A DNA stretch of 64,000 bases from Cordilura impudica. Its lineage: Eukaryota; Arthropoda; Insecta; Diptera; Scathophagidae. Below, piece by piece: positions 1-11,041 of the stretch. Every line of letters begins with the position of its first letter. The stretch's first letter is position 1. The notes under the pieces were generated by a model that was not told the DNA's origin, did not search any database, and saw nothing but the letters and a program-made list of their open reading frames with translations. The stretch covers positions 89,329,670 through 89,393,669 of the forward strand of contig OY821520.1 of assembly GCA_963682025.1 (NCBI GenBank), written 5' to 3'. The translations under genes were made by a program, and so were the position numbers.

Positions 1-158
1 TTTGTTTAGGTGGAAGTGTTTGAAGTGTTGTGCTCCTTTTAAACGGGAACCAGTACAGAAACGGAAATCTTACAAATGATGTGTTATTTCTCTTGCAGTC
101 TAGCTTCGTATGTAAATTTTACTGTCCGATATAGTTATTACTTTAGATTTTATTAATA

Positions 159-535
159 CTAACAGATTCCAGTGCTTGAAATTCGAGTGAAAGTTTTTGG
201 AAAAATTTTTTTTTTTCATTTAATAAAGACCCTTAAGGTATGCTTCACAATTTAACACACTTTTAAATGAAGAAAACAAACTCTACAAATTAACACAAAC
301 ACATTAACAAATTTAATAAACACACACATAGCATTGTGTAATTTTATGTATGAGGTAGTAGCAACTTTAAACGTTCATAACTCCAAAAAATTGCTCCATA
401 CGATGATAATCTGTAATTATGGAAAATAGCTAAAAAGAAATACCTTTCAAATGATAAATTTTTGGTCAAAATCGGGGTAAAACTGTGAAACTTACATCGT
501 ACACAAGAAATCGCCTTGCCTATTAATATTATAGA
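159..535 (-). mobile_element. Short canonical Helitron, copy 1 (family Hel-S)
   Basis: On the minus strand it begins TCTATAATATTAATAGGC (end at 535) and ends with a CTCGAA-type hairpin, then a CTGTTAG end (159) that is one change from the CTGCTAG of other copies. It has no TIR and encodes nothing. It aligns end to end with 15334-15709, 31782-32156 and 38237-38612. TC...CTRR ends with a 3' hairpin, set between A and T, are the mark of Helitrons, so this is a non-autonomous rolling-circle element of about 376 bp. Confidence 0.85.
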
Positions 536-2844
536 TTAAATAAATATTTAAACTGCAAAATAATTTATATGCATAAAATTGCTCATACCGAATCAGTTCA
601 AAAGTGAAACCGTCCTAGTCAATATATGTAATGTGGTTGGCTTTTGATTAACCAGCTTTTACATTTTTTGAGCGTTGTTTCCAAACTGCGGCTTTTAATT
701 GCTTTCGTGCTATCAGTTATCCGGCGTATATTTTATTTTTAGCGTAGGTGTTCCTAGAAGAAAAGTCCAGCTATTTTATGTCTGCTAAATGAATAGGATG
801 TTAGATAGAATTTTTCGTCCGAGTTCTCTCTTTCAAATATTTTCATCAAAATAAGCATTTACGGTAAAAGTGTGGAGGTATTACGTTTTACGCTTGGGCA
901 TTTTCAGCAAAGCTTTTCCGAGTCGCTGTTAAACAGATTCATGCAGTAAATTTAAGTACTTTTTCTGTATTTAATGATGCCAAAAAGTCTTCGCAGTAAA
1001 ACAAAAAACCTCTCAAAAAAGATTTGAATCAAAAATTTTAGCACTGGCTTTTGAAATAATCATGAAAGATCGTGTTGAGGGTAAAATTGCAAATTAAATA
1101 TTTGTTTTTCTCACCATTGTGAATATCTCTTTTCGAATTAGCCAGTCGTTTTGAACCGCTATTTCAAGTGTTATACTTATCTATTTATTAATACATGAAT
1201 GAAAATTTTTTATTCCCTTTGTAAGCCAAATGCGGGAAACATTACATAGTTATAGTTCATATGCAGGCACAGCGGAAAATGATAAAATTTTTGTATAATA
1301 TGTATTAAAAACATATTAAATTAAATAAAATAAAGTATTTATAACAATTCATTACACTGTATTAATGCGAGTGATTTAATTTGAATATCACACGCCCTGT
1401 GTTGAATTGTGATTTGCTAAAATAGATTAGCAAACCTTTAAGCTCATTTAAATATTCATAAATTTTTTGTAAATATAGATCAAAAAAACATTGAAAGAAA
1501 AAAATTGTGTGAAAAAATAATAATTCCTACAATTTGCACTCGACTTTTGAGTGATGGGCTGTATTAGCATCAATAAATCTATGAAGTGTTTTAGAACAGT
1601 TTTGTTATTTTTTATATTTTTTTACCTCAATCCATCTGCAAATATGCGGGTCAGAGAAAAAAAAACCCTTTTGCGTAGACTTCGTAGAAATTCGGCTGGT
1701 TTCCAAAAGGAAACTGTTGTATATGTGTACTCTACTATGAAATCCAAGCTGTTTGCTATCATGACTACTATGACGTCAAATGTAGTAATGGCTGCTTGAA
1801 ATAGATCTACTTATTTTCTATGACAACAGTTCAGTAGTTATAGTTACATTTCTACATTATGCTTACATTTTTTTTTATGGATAATTATAAATGATTTCCA
1901 AATATTTATTATATTTATTGTAATTTAAGAACTAATTTACCAACTGCGTAGTTTTACCAAGAATTTCTATAAATATTGTCATCAAAACAAATTATATGCT
2001 ATGCTATAATACTTAATACCCTTACCAACTTATATTTATATTTCTTTATACATAAGTATAATTTTGATGGATGTTTTACAAGAGGACTCAAGTAAGTTAA
2101 CTAATGACGTTGATATATATGTAAATACCTAAGTATTAGTTGTATAGTTGCTAAGCAATCTTAAAAAAGGACTCATGTTTCGATATGTTAGTAATCTCTG
2201 AAAAAAGTTAATAAAAAAGCAATGGCTTAATTTCTTAAAGAAAAAACAATACCCACGTTATAGAAGAGGGCAGAAATTTAATATACTTGTTGTTTTCTTA
2301 CGAAGGTAAATAATATTTTGATAAATACTCGAATAAATTTTGGTAGGGTCAGTTGATTTTATATAATGTAGGTTGTTATAAATATGATTTAAGAAAAGCA
2401 GAGAAGATTTAAAAGTTTCTAATGTAACCAATTGTAATAAAATTAATGTATTAAAATATTATATGCCTTTTCTTTTGATATGTATATTTATGTTGTTTTT
2501 TGTGTTTAAGGAATGTTTCCAACCAATTATTAAATTTGTCCTGTGATAAATTGAGATTTTATTTTATAGAGAATTTAGTAAACATTTGTATAAAAAACAT
2601 TAATATTTCTAACCCTACGTAATTTTAATGTAGATTTTTTAATGCAATATGGTTTTAAAAATTTTAAATAAATTCGATGGCAGGGATTTTAGAACAAATT
2701 TCCTAAAAGCAGTTTTGGGTATTTTATTGAAACAACTGCGCCTTTGTATCTCAACATGCTGCCATAAGATTATTTATACCCTCCAAACCAATGTGCAAAG
2801 GTTATATATAAGTTTGTCATATCATTTGTGTTAAATCGAAAAAA
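536..2844. other. AT-rich intronic DNA, nothing recognised
   Basis: Small open frames at 1551-1799 and 2649-2834 have AT-driven composition and no recognisable domain. I see no repeat that recurs in the window. Confidence 0.6.
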
Positions 2845-3105
2845 AAATTCGAACCCAGGATATATGTATATCCATGATTCTTATAAGAAGCGGAGTTGAT
2901 ATAGCGATGTCCTTTTTCCGTCTGTCCGTCTGTGGCGACCACGATCACGTCCTCAATTGAATAGTTGGGTTGGATATTTTGGATATTGGAAATTGTTTAC
3001 TGATATCGTAAATAGGTTTCTACTTAAGCTCGTTAAATTCGGTTCAATAGGTCCGAGATTACAATGGAAGTGTAAAAAACTCTTGAAAAAATATTAGTTT
3101 TCTAT
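2845..3105 (+). repeat. Diverged DINE/helentron-like fragment with GTCC tract
   Basis: The order GGAGTTGATATAGCGATGTC, then a TCCGTCTGTCCGTCTGT tract, then a region with a TTCGGTTCAATAGGTCCGAG block is the layout of DINE-1-like elements. A related minus-strand piece is at 19772-20050. Terminal hairpins are not clear, so limits are approximate. Confidence 0.5.
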
Positions 3106-3677
3106 GATGTGCTTTTATTGCTGTTATTCTAAATTTTGTAATCTGTTTCTGGAAGCTATAATTTTTGTTTGTTGTTGTGGTCGTTATGCTTATAGCATTT
3201 GCTTCACAAGCGTGTATATCGTTATACTTAACATATACTTAAATCTAGCTCGTATTTAATATAGTATTTTTGATCTTAAACTTTCCCTGTTTTTGTCGAA
3301 TATATTCGACATCAAAGCAGGCATGGATTGGTATGAAAAAGTTTACGGAATATTTAAATTTTGCATTGAGTTGCTTATTTCTATGATATAGTAAATAATA
3401 GTCTACCTGATAGGTGAGAAATCCCAGGTAAAAAATATATTTTTCCGGCTTTATCATCATAACAAGCTAAAATTTTTCAGATTTTTAAAATTATTTTGAC
3501 ACGGAGAGAGTTAATAAAAATATAGATTAAAATAAGGACATATTTTTTTTTTGCCACACCAAATTGAATCTTATAGAAAAAATGTCCATATTTAAGTTTT
3601 CTTTACTGTAGAAAATTTCCAGGTTAACATAGAGTAGTAGTAGTAGTAGTATACAGTAGCTCATTTTTTAATGAATA
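3106..3677. other. AT-rich intronic DNA, nothing recognised
   Basis: Only a short (TAG)n run near 3632-3648 and poly-T stretches are visible. The 71-residue minus-strand frame at 3245-3460 shows no known domain. Confidence 0.55.
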
Positions 3678-4135
3678 CGGGGGCGGCTGAATAAGTTCGT
3701 AACTTTTAGAATGAAACACATTTTTTTTTTTTTGCATAAAAGAAAAAAAAAAAATATTTTTCAACATAATACTCTTTTACCTCAATACACTTAGTCCAAC
3801 GTTTCTCCAATTTGTGTATCCCTTCCAAAAAAAATAGAATTTTTCAAGGTCCATAAAACAGGCATTTGTTTGTTCAATAATTTCTTCATTGGAGTTAAAT
3901 CTCTTTCCACCGAGCCATTTCGTTAGGTTTGGAAATAGGAAATAGTCACTGGGGGCTAAATCCGGAGAATATGGCGGATGAGGTACCAATTCGTCATGGA
4001 ATTTTGCCATTGAGACTGCACACTAAACACTATTACGTTTATGGTCAATTGAGATTTTTTTAGACATTTTCGGATGTATTGACCTCAATTGGCCGTCCAG
4101 AACGTTCAGCGCCAATAAAACACTTTTTTTTACAA
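3678..4135 (-). pseudogene. Mariner transposase remnant with internal deletion
   Basis: Minus-strand frame 3777-4010 gives HPPYSPDLAPSDYFLFPNL and KWLGGKRFNSNEE, which is the C-terminal part of a mariner (DD34D) transposase including the third catalytic Asp (PSD). Just upstream on the same strand (about 4055-4105) reads AERSGRPIEV..SENV, the N-terminal helix-turn-helix linker region. The two pieces sit about 45 bases apart although some 200 residues should separate them, so the catalytic core with the first two Asp is deleted. The left end near 3678 (GGCGGCTGAATAAGTTCGTA) resembles a mariner terminus. I found no matching right TIR. The copy is dead. Confidence 0.8.
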
Positions 4136-4684
4136 ATATTTGTTTTGTAAAAAAAACTCTTAAGATATTTAACCTCTAGATATTTAAAATATATTCCCTA
4201 CTAGCTGCAACCCGATGCGGTTTTGGCGAATTTTGATTGTGGGGATTTTTTTGCGATTTTGATTTTGGCATTTTTTGGTTTTTTTTTGTGATTTTTGTTT
4301 TTTTCGATTTTCGGTTTTGGCGATTTACGATTTTTGTATTGTTAATATCCCGCCCATTTTTTGGACAACCATTCACATTTGTAACTCATTATCTCAGGCG
4401 AAGTTCCGAGGCTTTCGTTGTTAAAATACTCCAGATATATGACATTTAATATTCACTTTGTGTGGGGGGTGCCACGACCACGCCCATTTTTTTTGCCGAC
4501 TACTAACATTGATAACTTATGAACTTACACAAAGTCCAAAGACTTTCACTACTATAGTACTCTAATTAATGATATTAAATACTTATTTTGCATGTGGGTG
4601 CCACGCCCACTGGTCCGATCCCGCCCATTTTTATCAGACTATTCAAATTAATTACTTATGAACTCGTAGGATTTCACTATTATA

Positions 4685-5979
4685 AACGGTCCGCCAAATA
4701 ACTTTTTTTTTTTTGAAAATGCTATAAAAAAAAAACTACTGAATATTATCTCGAATTTGAATCAATAATTGGAAAGTACAATCCTTCCGGTTGATAATGG
4801 AAAATAATTTCATTCAAATGTCTGCCTGGGCTGGCCATGCAGTAGCCTACACGATCGGTCCAATTTTTAAGCACATTATCGATTGTGTGCAGCTGTATTT
4901 CACCAATGGCTTCACGAATATTGTCCTTTAAAGCGTCTGGCTTGTTGGCGTAACACTTATCTTTGAGGGCACCCCACAAATAATAGTCCAACGGTGTCAA
5001 ATCGCAGCTCCGTGGTGGCCAAATGACATCAGCTCTGCGGCTGATAATGCGATCTTCAAAAACAGGGCGAAAAACATCGAGTGTAGCTTCGGCTGTGTGG
5101 CACGTAGTGCCGTCCTGTTGAAACCAAATGTTTCCAATATCTTTCTCTTCAATTTTTGTGAACAAAAATCCGTTCAACATGGCCCGATAACGATCGCTAT
5201 TGACTGTAACGGCCACTCCTTGCTCATTTTGGAAGAAAAATGGCCCAGTTACGCCTCTGGACCAAAATCCGCACCAAACAGTGACTTGTTTTGGGCGTAT
5301 CGGCTTTTTAATGTATGCGTGCGGGTTTTCTGTGCCCCAAATGCGACAATTTTGCTTGTCTACTTACCCGCCAAGATCAAAATGAGCTTCATTTGAAAAG
5401 ATGATTTTTTTTTTGGCAAAATCGGCATCTTCTGTAAGTCGATCGCAGACCCACTTAGCGAAGCGAAAACGCATTGGATGGTCAGTTGGCTTCAACTCCT
5501 GAACCAAGTGGACTTTGTATGGCGTCATACCAAGGTCTTTATGCAAAATTCGTCTCAATGATGCCTCCGAAATGTTTAATTCTTGAGAACGACGGAGAAT
5601 TGATGTTGATGGCGCTTCACGCACACTTTCTGCCACAGCAGCAATGCGACACACGCACTGTTTTTGGCTTTTCACGCTTTGGTTTATCGATGAGGATGCC
5701 AGTTTCTTTCACTTTTTTCACAAGATAACGAACATACGGAGCTGACGGTGCTTCTCTTCTTCCAAAATCTGTACGCAATTTTCGCACACATTCTGCAACA
5801 TTACCATGATTTTCAAAGTAATGTCGCAATATTTCCCAGCATTGCTCAAGCGTATACACAACCATGCTCGTTCAGCGGAAGGACAAAACTAACTATCTGT
5901 CAAATCAGACATGAGCTAAGTGTTACGATTCACGAAATAAGCACTAGTTGAAAAAAAAAACGTTAGATGGCGGAACCTT
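4685..5979 (-). mobile_element. Tc1/mariner element, DD41D type, near full length
   Basis: The 1295-bp element has terminal inverted repeats of about 27 bp (AACGGTCCGCCA at the left against AAGGTTCCGCCA read inward from the right) and is flanked by TA at 4683-4684 and 5980-5981. The surrounding ~120-bp repeat reads straight across the insertion once one TA is removed, which fixes both ends. It lies inside the Helitron at 4201-6438 and is therefore younger than it. Confidence 0.92.
4746..5865 (-). pseudogene. Mariner DD41D transposase, inactivated
   Basis: Reading starts with MVVYTLEQCWEILRHYFENH at 5865 (N-terminal DNA-binding helix-turn-helix) and continues through FAKWVCDRLTEDADFAKK. The catalytic sites are IFSNEAHFD (first acidic site, Asp changed to Asn), WFQQDGTTCHTA (second Asp) and SCDLTPLDYYLWG (third Asp); 41 residues lie between the second and third Asp, which defines the DD41D group (rosa-like). 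The frame is broken by one frameshift near 5660-5675 and one in-frame stop at about 5361-5363, right after HFDLGG. Otherwise the frame is open to 4746. With so few lesions the insertion is relatively young, but the Asp-to-Asn change alone would abolish catalysis. Confidence 0.88.
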
Positions 5980-6438
5980 TAGTACTCCTGATATATGACT
6001 TATACATTTATTTTGTAATGGGGTTACCACGCCTACTGAACTGATCCCGCCCATTTTTTCCGAGTACTAAAGTAAGTCTTTATCTATTATAGTACTGGAG
6101 ATATATGACATTAAATATTTACTTTGTATGTAGGTTGCCACGCTCATTGATTCTATCCCGCTATTTTTCCGCAACTCTTCAGATTAGTTTTATATATACA
6201 TGTACATAGTTTCAGAACTCTTGTTGTAGTACTCCAGAAATTATATATTACAATTAGATGTTAAAAATTAATTTTCTATGGATTATGTCACGCCCACTTA
6301 AAAAATACAATAAATGCAGCCTATTTTTCCCTCCGGATTGGCAGTTACCCACCGTATAAATTCCGTTTCATTAGTGTAGTCTCCTATAAACCACAAACAA
6401 ATGTACAAACATACAAAATTCCATTTTTATATATAGGA

Positions 6439-7954
6439 ATACATACACTTAAGAAAAGCAATGAAATCTAAACTTAAATTATACTAAAATTTTAAAGCTA
6501 AGTAGGTACCGGCAATGGTATTAAAATGACAACCGCACTAGCGGTTATAATATTGAGTTAAATATACAGCTGAAGCATATCTTCCAAAAAGTAAAATAAA
6601 AACTGTTTTTAACACCGGCTCTGAAACAACCAAAATTTAGATTATAGAACATTTTTACAAACTGCCTCGGCTGGCTACCCGTCGTGGACTAGTTTAAGTA
6701 AATAACAACAAACTTACAGTAGTTGAAGTCAAAAAACTTTTACGCAACATTGGGCATGAAAATATTAATAGAGATTTATTTAAAAATTGCTGTTAAATTT
6801 TAAGAAATATTTTGTGGAGTGTTTCAAAATTCTTTAAAAAAATTTTAAGTATATTTTTTGGGCAGAGTCTACTTTCATGCATTAAAATATAACAACCACT
6901 AACAAGGCTGTTCAACAACAAAAAAATCTACATTACATTAAGTACACATACACAACACTTTGCTGTGTGCTGTAAAGTGGAAAAATGCGCACCAGACTTT
7001 TTTTTTTTAACAATTTGTTGTATTTTTTGTATTATCATTAGAATTATACTGGCTACATAAACACAGACATACTCGTACATATATATTATCTGTTATTACA
7101 GTGTGTGTATGTGAAATTTTTTTTGCAACATCGTTATAATACATTATTCTTTTTGCATAAAAATTAAATTATATTAAGTACAAAAATGAAGGCCGCAAAC
7201 GAAAAAACAGCATATAATATTAAAAAATTATTCCGGGACTTCAAAAGTCCTTTAGTAGTTTGTTACTGTTTTTATTATTATTATTTTATTTTTTTGGTTC
7301 GTTTCGGTTTGCTAATAGGATGTTAGTCTAGCTATGTGGTTGGCATACTATTTTGCTTTTTATAGTTGTTTGAATTGGTCTGATATAAATTTGTTTTATG
7401 TATGCTAATGAAATATGTAGAGGGCATAAGTGAATTGAAAATTGTTGTTACGAGTATTATTATTTTTCTTTCTTCTATAAAGAAAAGCTTTTTGTACTTT
7501 AATCAGCAAATATGATAATTATAAAAAGAATTCTATCAAAAAGAAAGCATACTTAAAGGCGAAATGTTAAAATATTAAATTATATATTAGAAAAAAAATA
7601 AGGACTACTTTCAGCAGTTGCTTTTATAAGAAATAATTTGGATATATTAGGGGTGTGACTGACAGAAATGCTTTAGAATAGAAAATATTTTTAATTTGGG
7701 TATGCTTGGTATAAAAACCAATCAGTTTAAGTAGCAATTAATATCGTTTTATAAAATGAAAATAATGTTTTGTTTAATATACTCAAATTAATTTTGCAAT
7801 TTCTATAATTATTACAAAAGAACGTTCTTACAAACATTTTTGCAACTGGACCTTGCCGTTTCTCGGCCTACGATATGGTATCCACTTAATCAGAACATCC
7901 AATTTAAAGGCAATTATATGAGAACTACATACACAAATGCTCCGATCCAAACCA
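6439..7954. other. AT-rich intronic DNA, nothing recognised
   Basis: No open frame over 80 codons, no recurrent repeat and no element ends. A short (ATT)n run lies near 7265-7290. Confidence 0.55.
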
Positions 7955-8640
7955 TATATAGTGAGGATATTTATATGATACAAAAACCAAATTTGATAAA
8001 AATATGTTATATTATACAGTTCGATTTTTCAATAATTTTATTAAAATATTTTATACTATACAGTTCGATTTTTTAACAGAACCTTCAATTGTTTGTAAAG
8101 AAAAAGCAGAAGACAGTGACGAAATATGTTTGCACAGAAATGTACTCCATTGAAATGGCAATCTAAGAAATTTTTGTATTTTTTATTTAGGCACGCTAGA
8201 TATCTTTCGAGGCATTAAAAAAACTTCTTTTTGGATTATTAAAAAAAAATAGCAAACATATATATGAAATAAAATTTTTAAAAGCCAAACATCGAAATAC
8301 ATATAATATGCTGTTCAATAGATGAATCTTATATTGCTGTCTGACATTCCTGCATACATGTGTTTGAAAAATCGACTGAATTCCATATTTATGTGTCCCA
8401 AATTTAATAAATATAACAAAATTATGCTCAGTCTACACCGACTTTGCAACACCCCATACCATGCATTTCGAATACAACTGAACATAGAAAATAAGCAAAA
8501 ACCAAGACGTCTTGCTACTGCTATTAATTTGTTGCATACAGACATGAAAAAATTCACATCTAATAATATTTTTATTTGGGGCCTAAACCAAAAATGGACC
8601 GATTATGACTGTAGATACATTTAAGTGGAGATTGCGAATC
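7955..8640 (-). repeat. Interspersed repeat R, copy 1 (helentron-related)
   Basis: It shares about 500 bp with 15985-16490, including CACTCCATTTAAATGGCAAT-like and GCAACACCCCATACCATGC blocks. The last third resembles the 3' part of the DINE-like elements on the minus strand (CCATACCATGC...GAACATAGAAAATAAGCAAA), and the end holds AAAATGGACCGATTATGAC. The small frames at 8315-8624 are by-products of the repeat. Ends are not resolved. Confidence 0.55.
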
Positions 8641-9894
8641 GGCTTTATGTGGCGTCTATGATTTAAAAATGGTGCTACGATATTCTGTAATAATTTTGAG
8701 GCTATCGGTATAATAAAAGGTGGGTCGAAGTCAAAAATCTTTGGTAGTTAAAAATATCAACACAAACTTATCATACCCTTTTCAATTATTAGTATATCTA
8801 TTGATTTGAACTTTATAAAATCAGAACTATTTTTTATTTTGTGATTTTCTTCAGATTTGTGACTACATTAAACCAATATTCGATCTTTAGGTCTTTCCAG
8901 CTTTGGAAACATGGGAGGAAGCTTTGTAATATTCTTGATCACCCTAAAAAAGCAAAATCTGAAAGACTCATTAAGTGGCATGAAATATGTTAAGTAAATA
9001 TTGGGGACGGTGATATATAAGAGGGGACTATGACTAAAATTAGTTCAAAACGCTATATCTATGGACTAATATAATCAGTGATTCCCGGAGCACTGAAGAG
9101 TTAAATAAGTAAAAATTAAGCCAATTATTTTTCTTAAATTCTAAATAGTGGTTTCATCGAGCTTAATAGAAAAACTCATTTTCGGAAATTTTTATTTAAA
9201 AATATCTTAAAAAGCTGGCCCTGGAAAATAATAGGTTAACCTTCTCGGATTTATCCCAAATTTTAGGAATGGAAGTCTACATATTTGGTTATTATATTTT
9301 AAGTGTCGCATCTAAAAATTCAACAGCACTTACAATATATTTGAATTTTTGAATAAATTGTCTTTTATTAGCTTGTGGTCAATTCAATGGGGGTTATTGG
9401 GGTCATATTATTTTTTTTTCGAAACCATAGGCTATTAACATAAAATACAATATTTAAAAGTAGAAAAGTGATGAAGTTTTGATACAAAATTTTTAGAAAG
9501 AGTACATTTACAGAATATTTTACAAAAATCCCATTTTTCTCGAAATCCGTAAAATTAAAATCCTTGTAAAAAATTTTGGTGTGTGGATTTACTTAAAAAT
9601 TCACACAGTTAACCTGTAGCATCTGTTTAACGAAACCTTAGAGTGCAAGGTCCATTTTTTTAAATTTTGTTTAAGAAAATTTTTTAAAACTTGAAAAAGG
9701 AATATTCAAAATTTTATCAAAAAAATTTCCCATTTTCGGTCTCAATGCGCAAGAGCTTTACAACGTGGTAAGAAAATAATAATTCATATCTGATTACTTA
9801 AATAAAGAGACAAAAAAAATTATGCCTTTAATCAATGAAAAAATGCTATCAGATTTCATGACCTAGTTTTTTTTTTTTGGCACAAAAGTGATCT
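8641..9894. other. AT-rich intronic DNA, nothing recognised
   Basis: No domain-bearing frame. Several short A/T tracts and no repeat shared with the rest of the window. Confidence 0.5.
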
Positions 9895-10205
9895 GGGGCA
9901 TTTGCTATTTCTTGGCGAATTTTCATTCGATTTTGAATTTTTATAGCTTTCCATTTTTGGAAAAATGATATAACAAAATCTTAATCTACAGAAAATTCTA
10001 AGTAAATTTCCTTCAGAAACCATGGCTTTAAAATTTATCCCTGTTCGTCACAAATCGACTTCAAAATTTTTCAATTACGATAAGTTTTAATTGAAATTTT
10101 TTTTAAATTTTTTTTATTTTCTAATGATAAAATTCTTAGAGGCTTTATATTTCTAGACATACATAAGTGGATCGATTTTTTATTAGAATCATTCGGAAAG
10201 TGGTT

Positions 10206-10985
10206 TTTATACCCTATACCACAATGTGGTTTGGGTATAATGACTTTGTGCTGCTGTTTGTAACAACCAAAAATATTTGACCTAGACCCATCTTTAATTA
10301 TACCGATCGAATCAGAATCACTTTCTGAGTTGATTTAACAATGTCCGTCCGTCCGTCCGTCTGTGTGTCCATGTAAACCTTGTAATCAAACTGCAGGTCG
10401 CAAATATGAATATATTTTGAAGAAATTTGGTATATAAGCTTTTATCGGCCATGGGATGAACGCTATTGAAATTGGTGAGAATCGGTCCATGTTCAGACCT
10501 AGCCCCCATACAAATTACTCCTATGGAATCGACATAAATTGCCATTAGATCCAAATTGTCATATAGATCTTACTCAAATTGGGTTTGTATGCGTTTATTA
10601 CATCCATTAATGAGTAGTCCAAAAATGATCCCTTTGGCCTCATATAGAGCTGCTTCGCGATCTTCACTTTAATCTATTAAAAAACAAAAACATTGCACTG
10701 ATTCTTCTTAAATTTTGTTTGTATATATTTTTGCAAAATGCAAGAGACTTTACCAAATATGATCAGGATCGGTCCATTTTTGGACCTAGTCCCCATATAG
10801 ATATAGCATCCGATATGAACTTTTTCACATCTGCAGGCAAAAAAATTAATAAAAATCCCACTCAAATTTGGTTTTTGTTTATTTTCTATGTCCAGTTAGT
10901 TGGGCCTAAGAGATACGGTTTCTAAACGCATGGTATAGGGTATCGTATAGTCGGTCTAGACCGACTATAATTTTCTTACTTGTTT
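10206..10985 (+). mobile_element. DINE-1-like helentron, copy a, complete
   Basis: It starts with TTATACCCTATACCACAATG, where ATACCC pairs with GGGTAT and CCACA with TGTGG, followed by GACTTTGTGCTGCTGTTTGT. A GTCCGTCCGTCCGTCTGTGT tract lies about 130 bp in. It ends with GGTATAGGGTATCGT, a 22-bp palindrome (half-site ATAGTCGGTCT) and TTTTCTTACTTGTTT. This order (5' hairpin, GTCY tract, 3' hairpin, CTTACTTGTT end) is that of INE-1/DINE-1 non-autonomous helentrons. It encodes no protein and lies inside transposon T1. Confidence 0.88.
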
Positions 10986-11041
10986 GCATATAAAGCTGTT
11001 GTTATACTTAATATCGTTCATCAATAAATCAATTCTGAAGT

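Larger units (their letters stand above)
4201..6438 (-). mobile_element. Non-autonomous Helitron carrying a mariner insertion (E1)
   Basis: On the minus strand it starts TCCTATATATAAAAATGG (end at 6438) and ends with an AACC..GGTT hairpin, GCAG and CTAG (4201-4204). The inside is made of diverged ~120-bp units with GCCACGCCCACTGGTCCGAT and CCCGCCCATTTTT, plus a CGATTTTGG-rich tract. The same units fill 27044-28082, whose ends differ. A mariner (4685-5979) with a TA duplication splits one unit; without it the element is about 940 bp. No Rep/helicase frame is visible. Confidence 0.72.

Noticed and set aside
4237..4449. 70-residue frame with many Phe/Trp
   Set aside because: It is a product of the T/G-rich CGATTTTTG tract of the Helitron; the same tract at 27233-27421 gives an Asn/Lys frame on the other strand.
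10320..10380. (GTCC)n tract as an independent microsatellite
   Set aside because: It occupies the same position in every helentron copy and is an internal part of that element.
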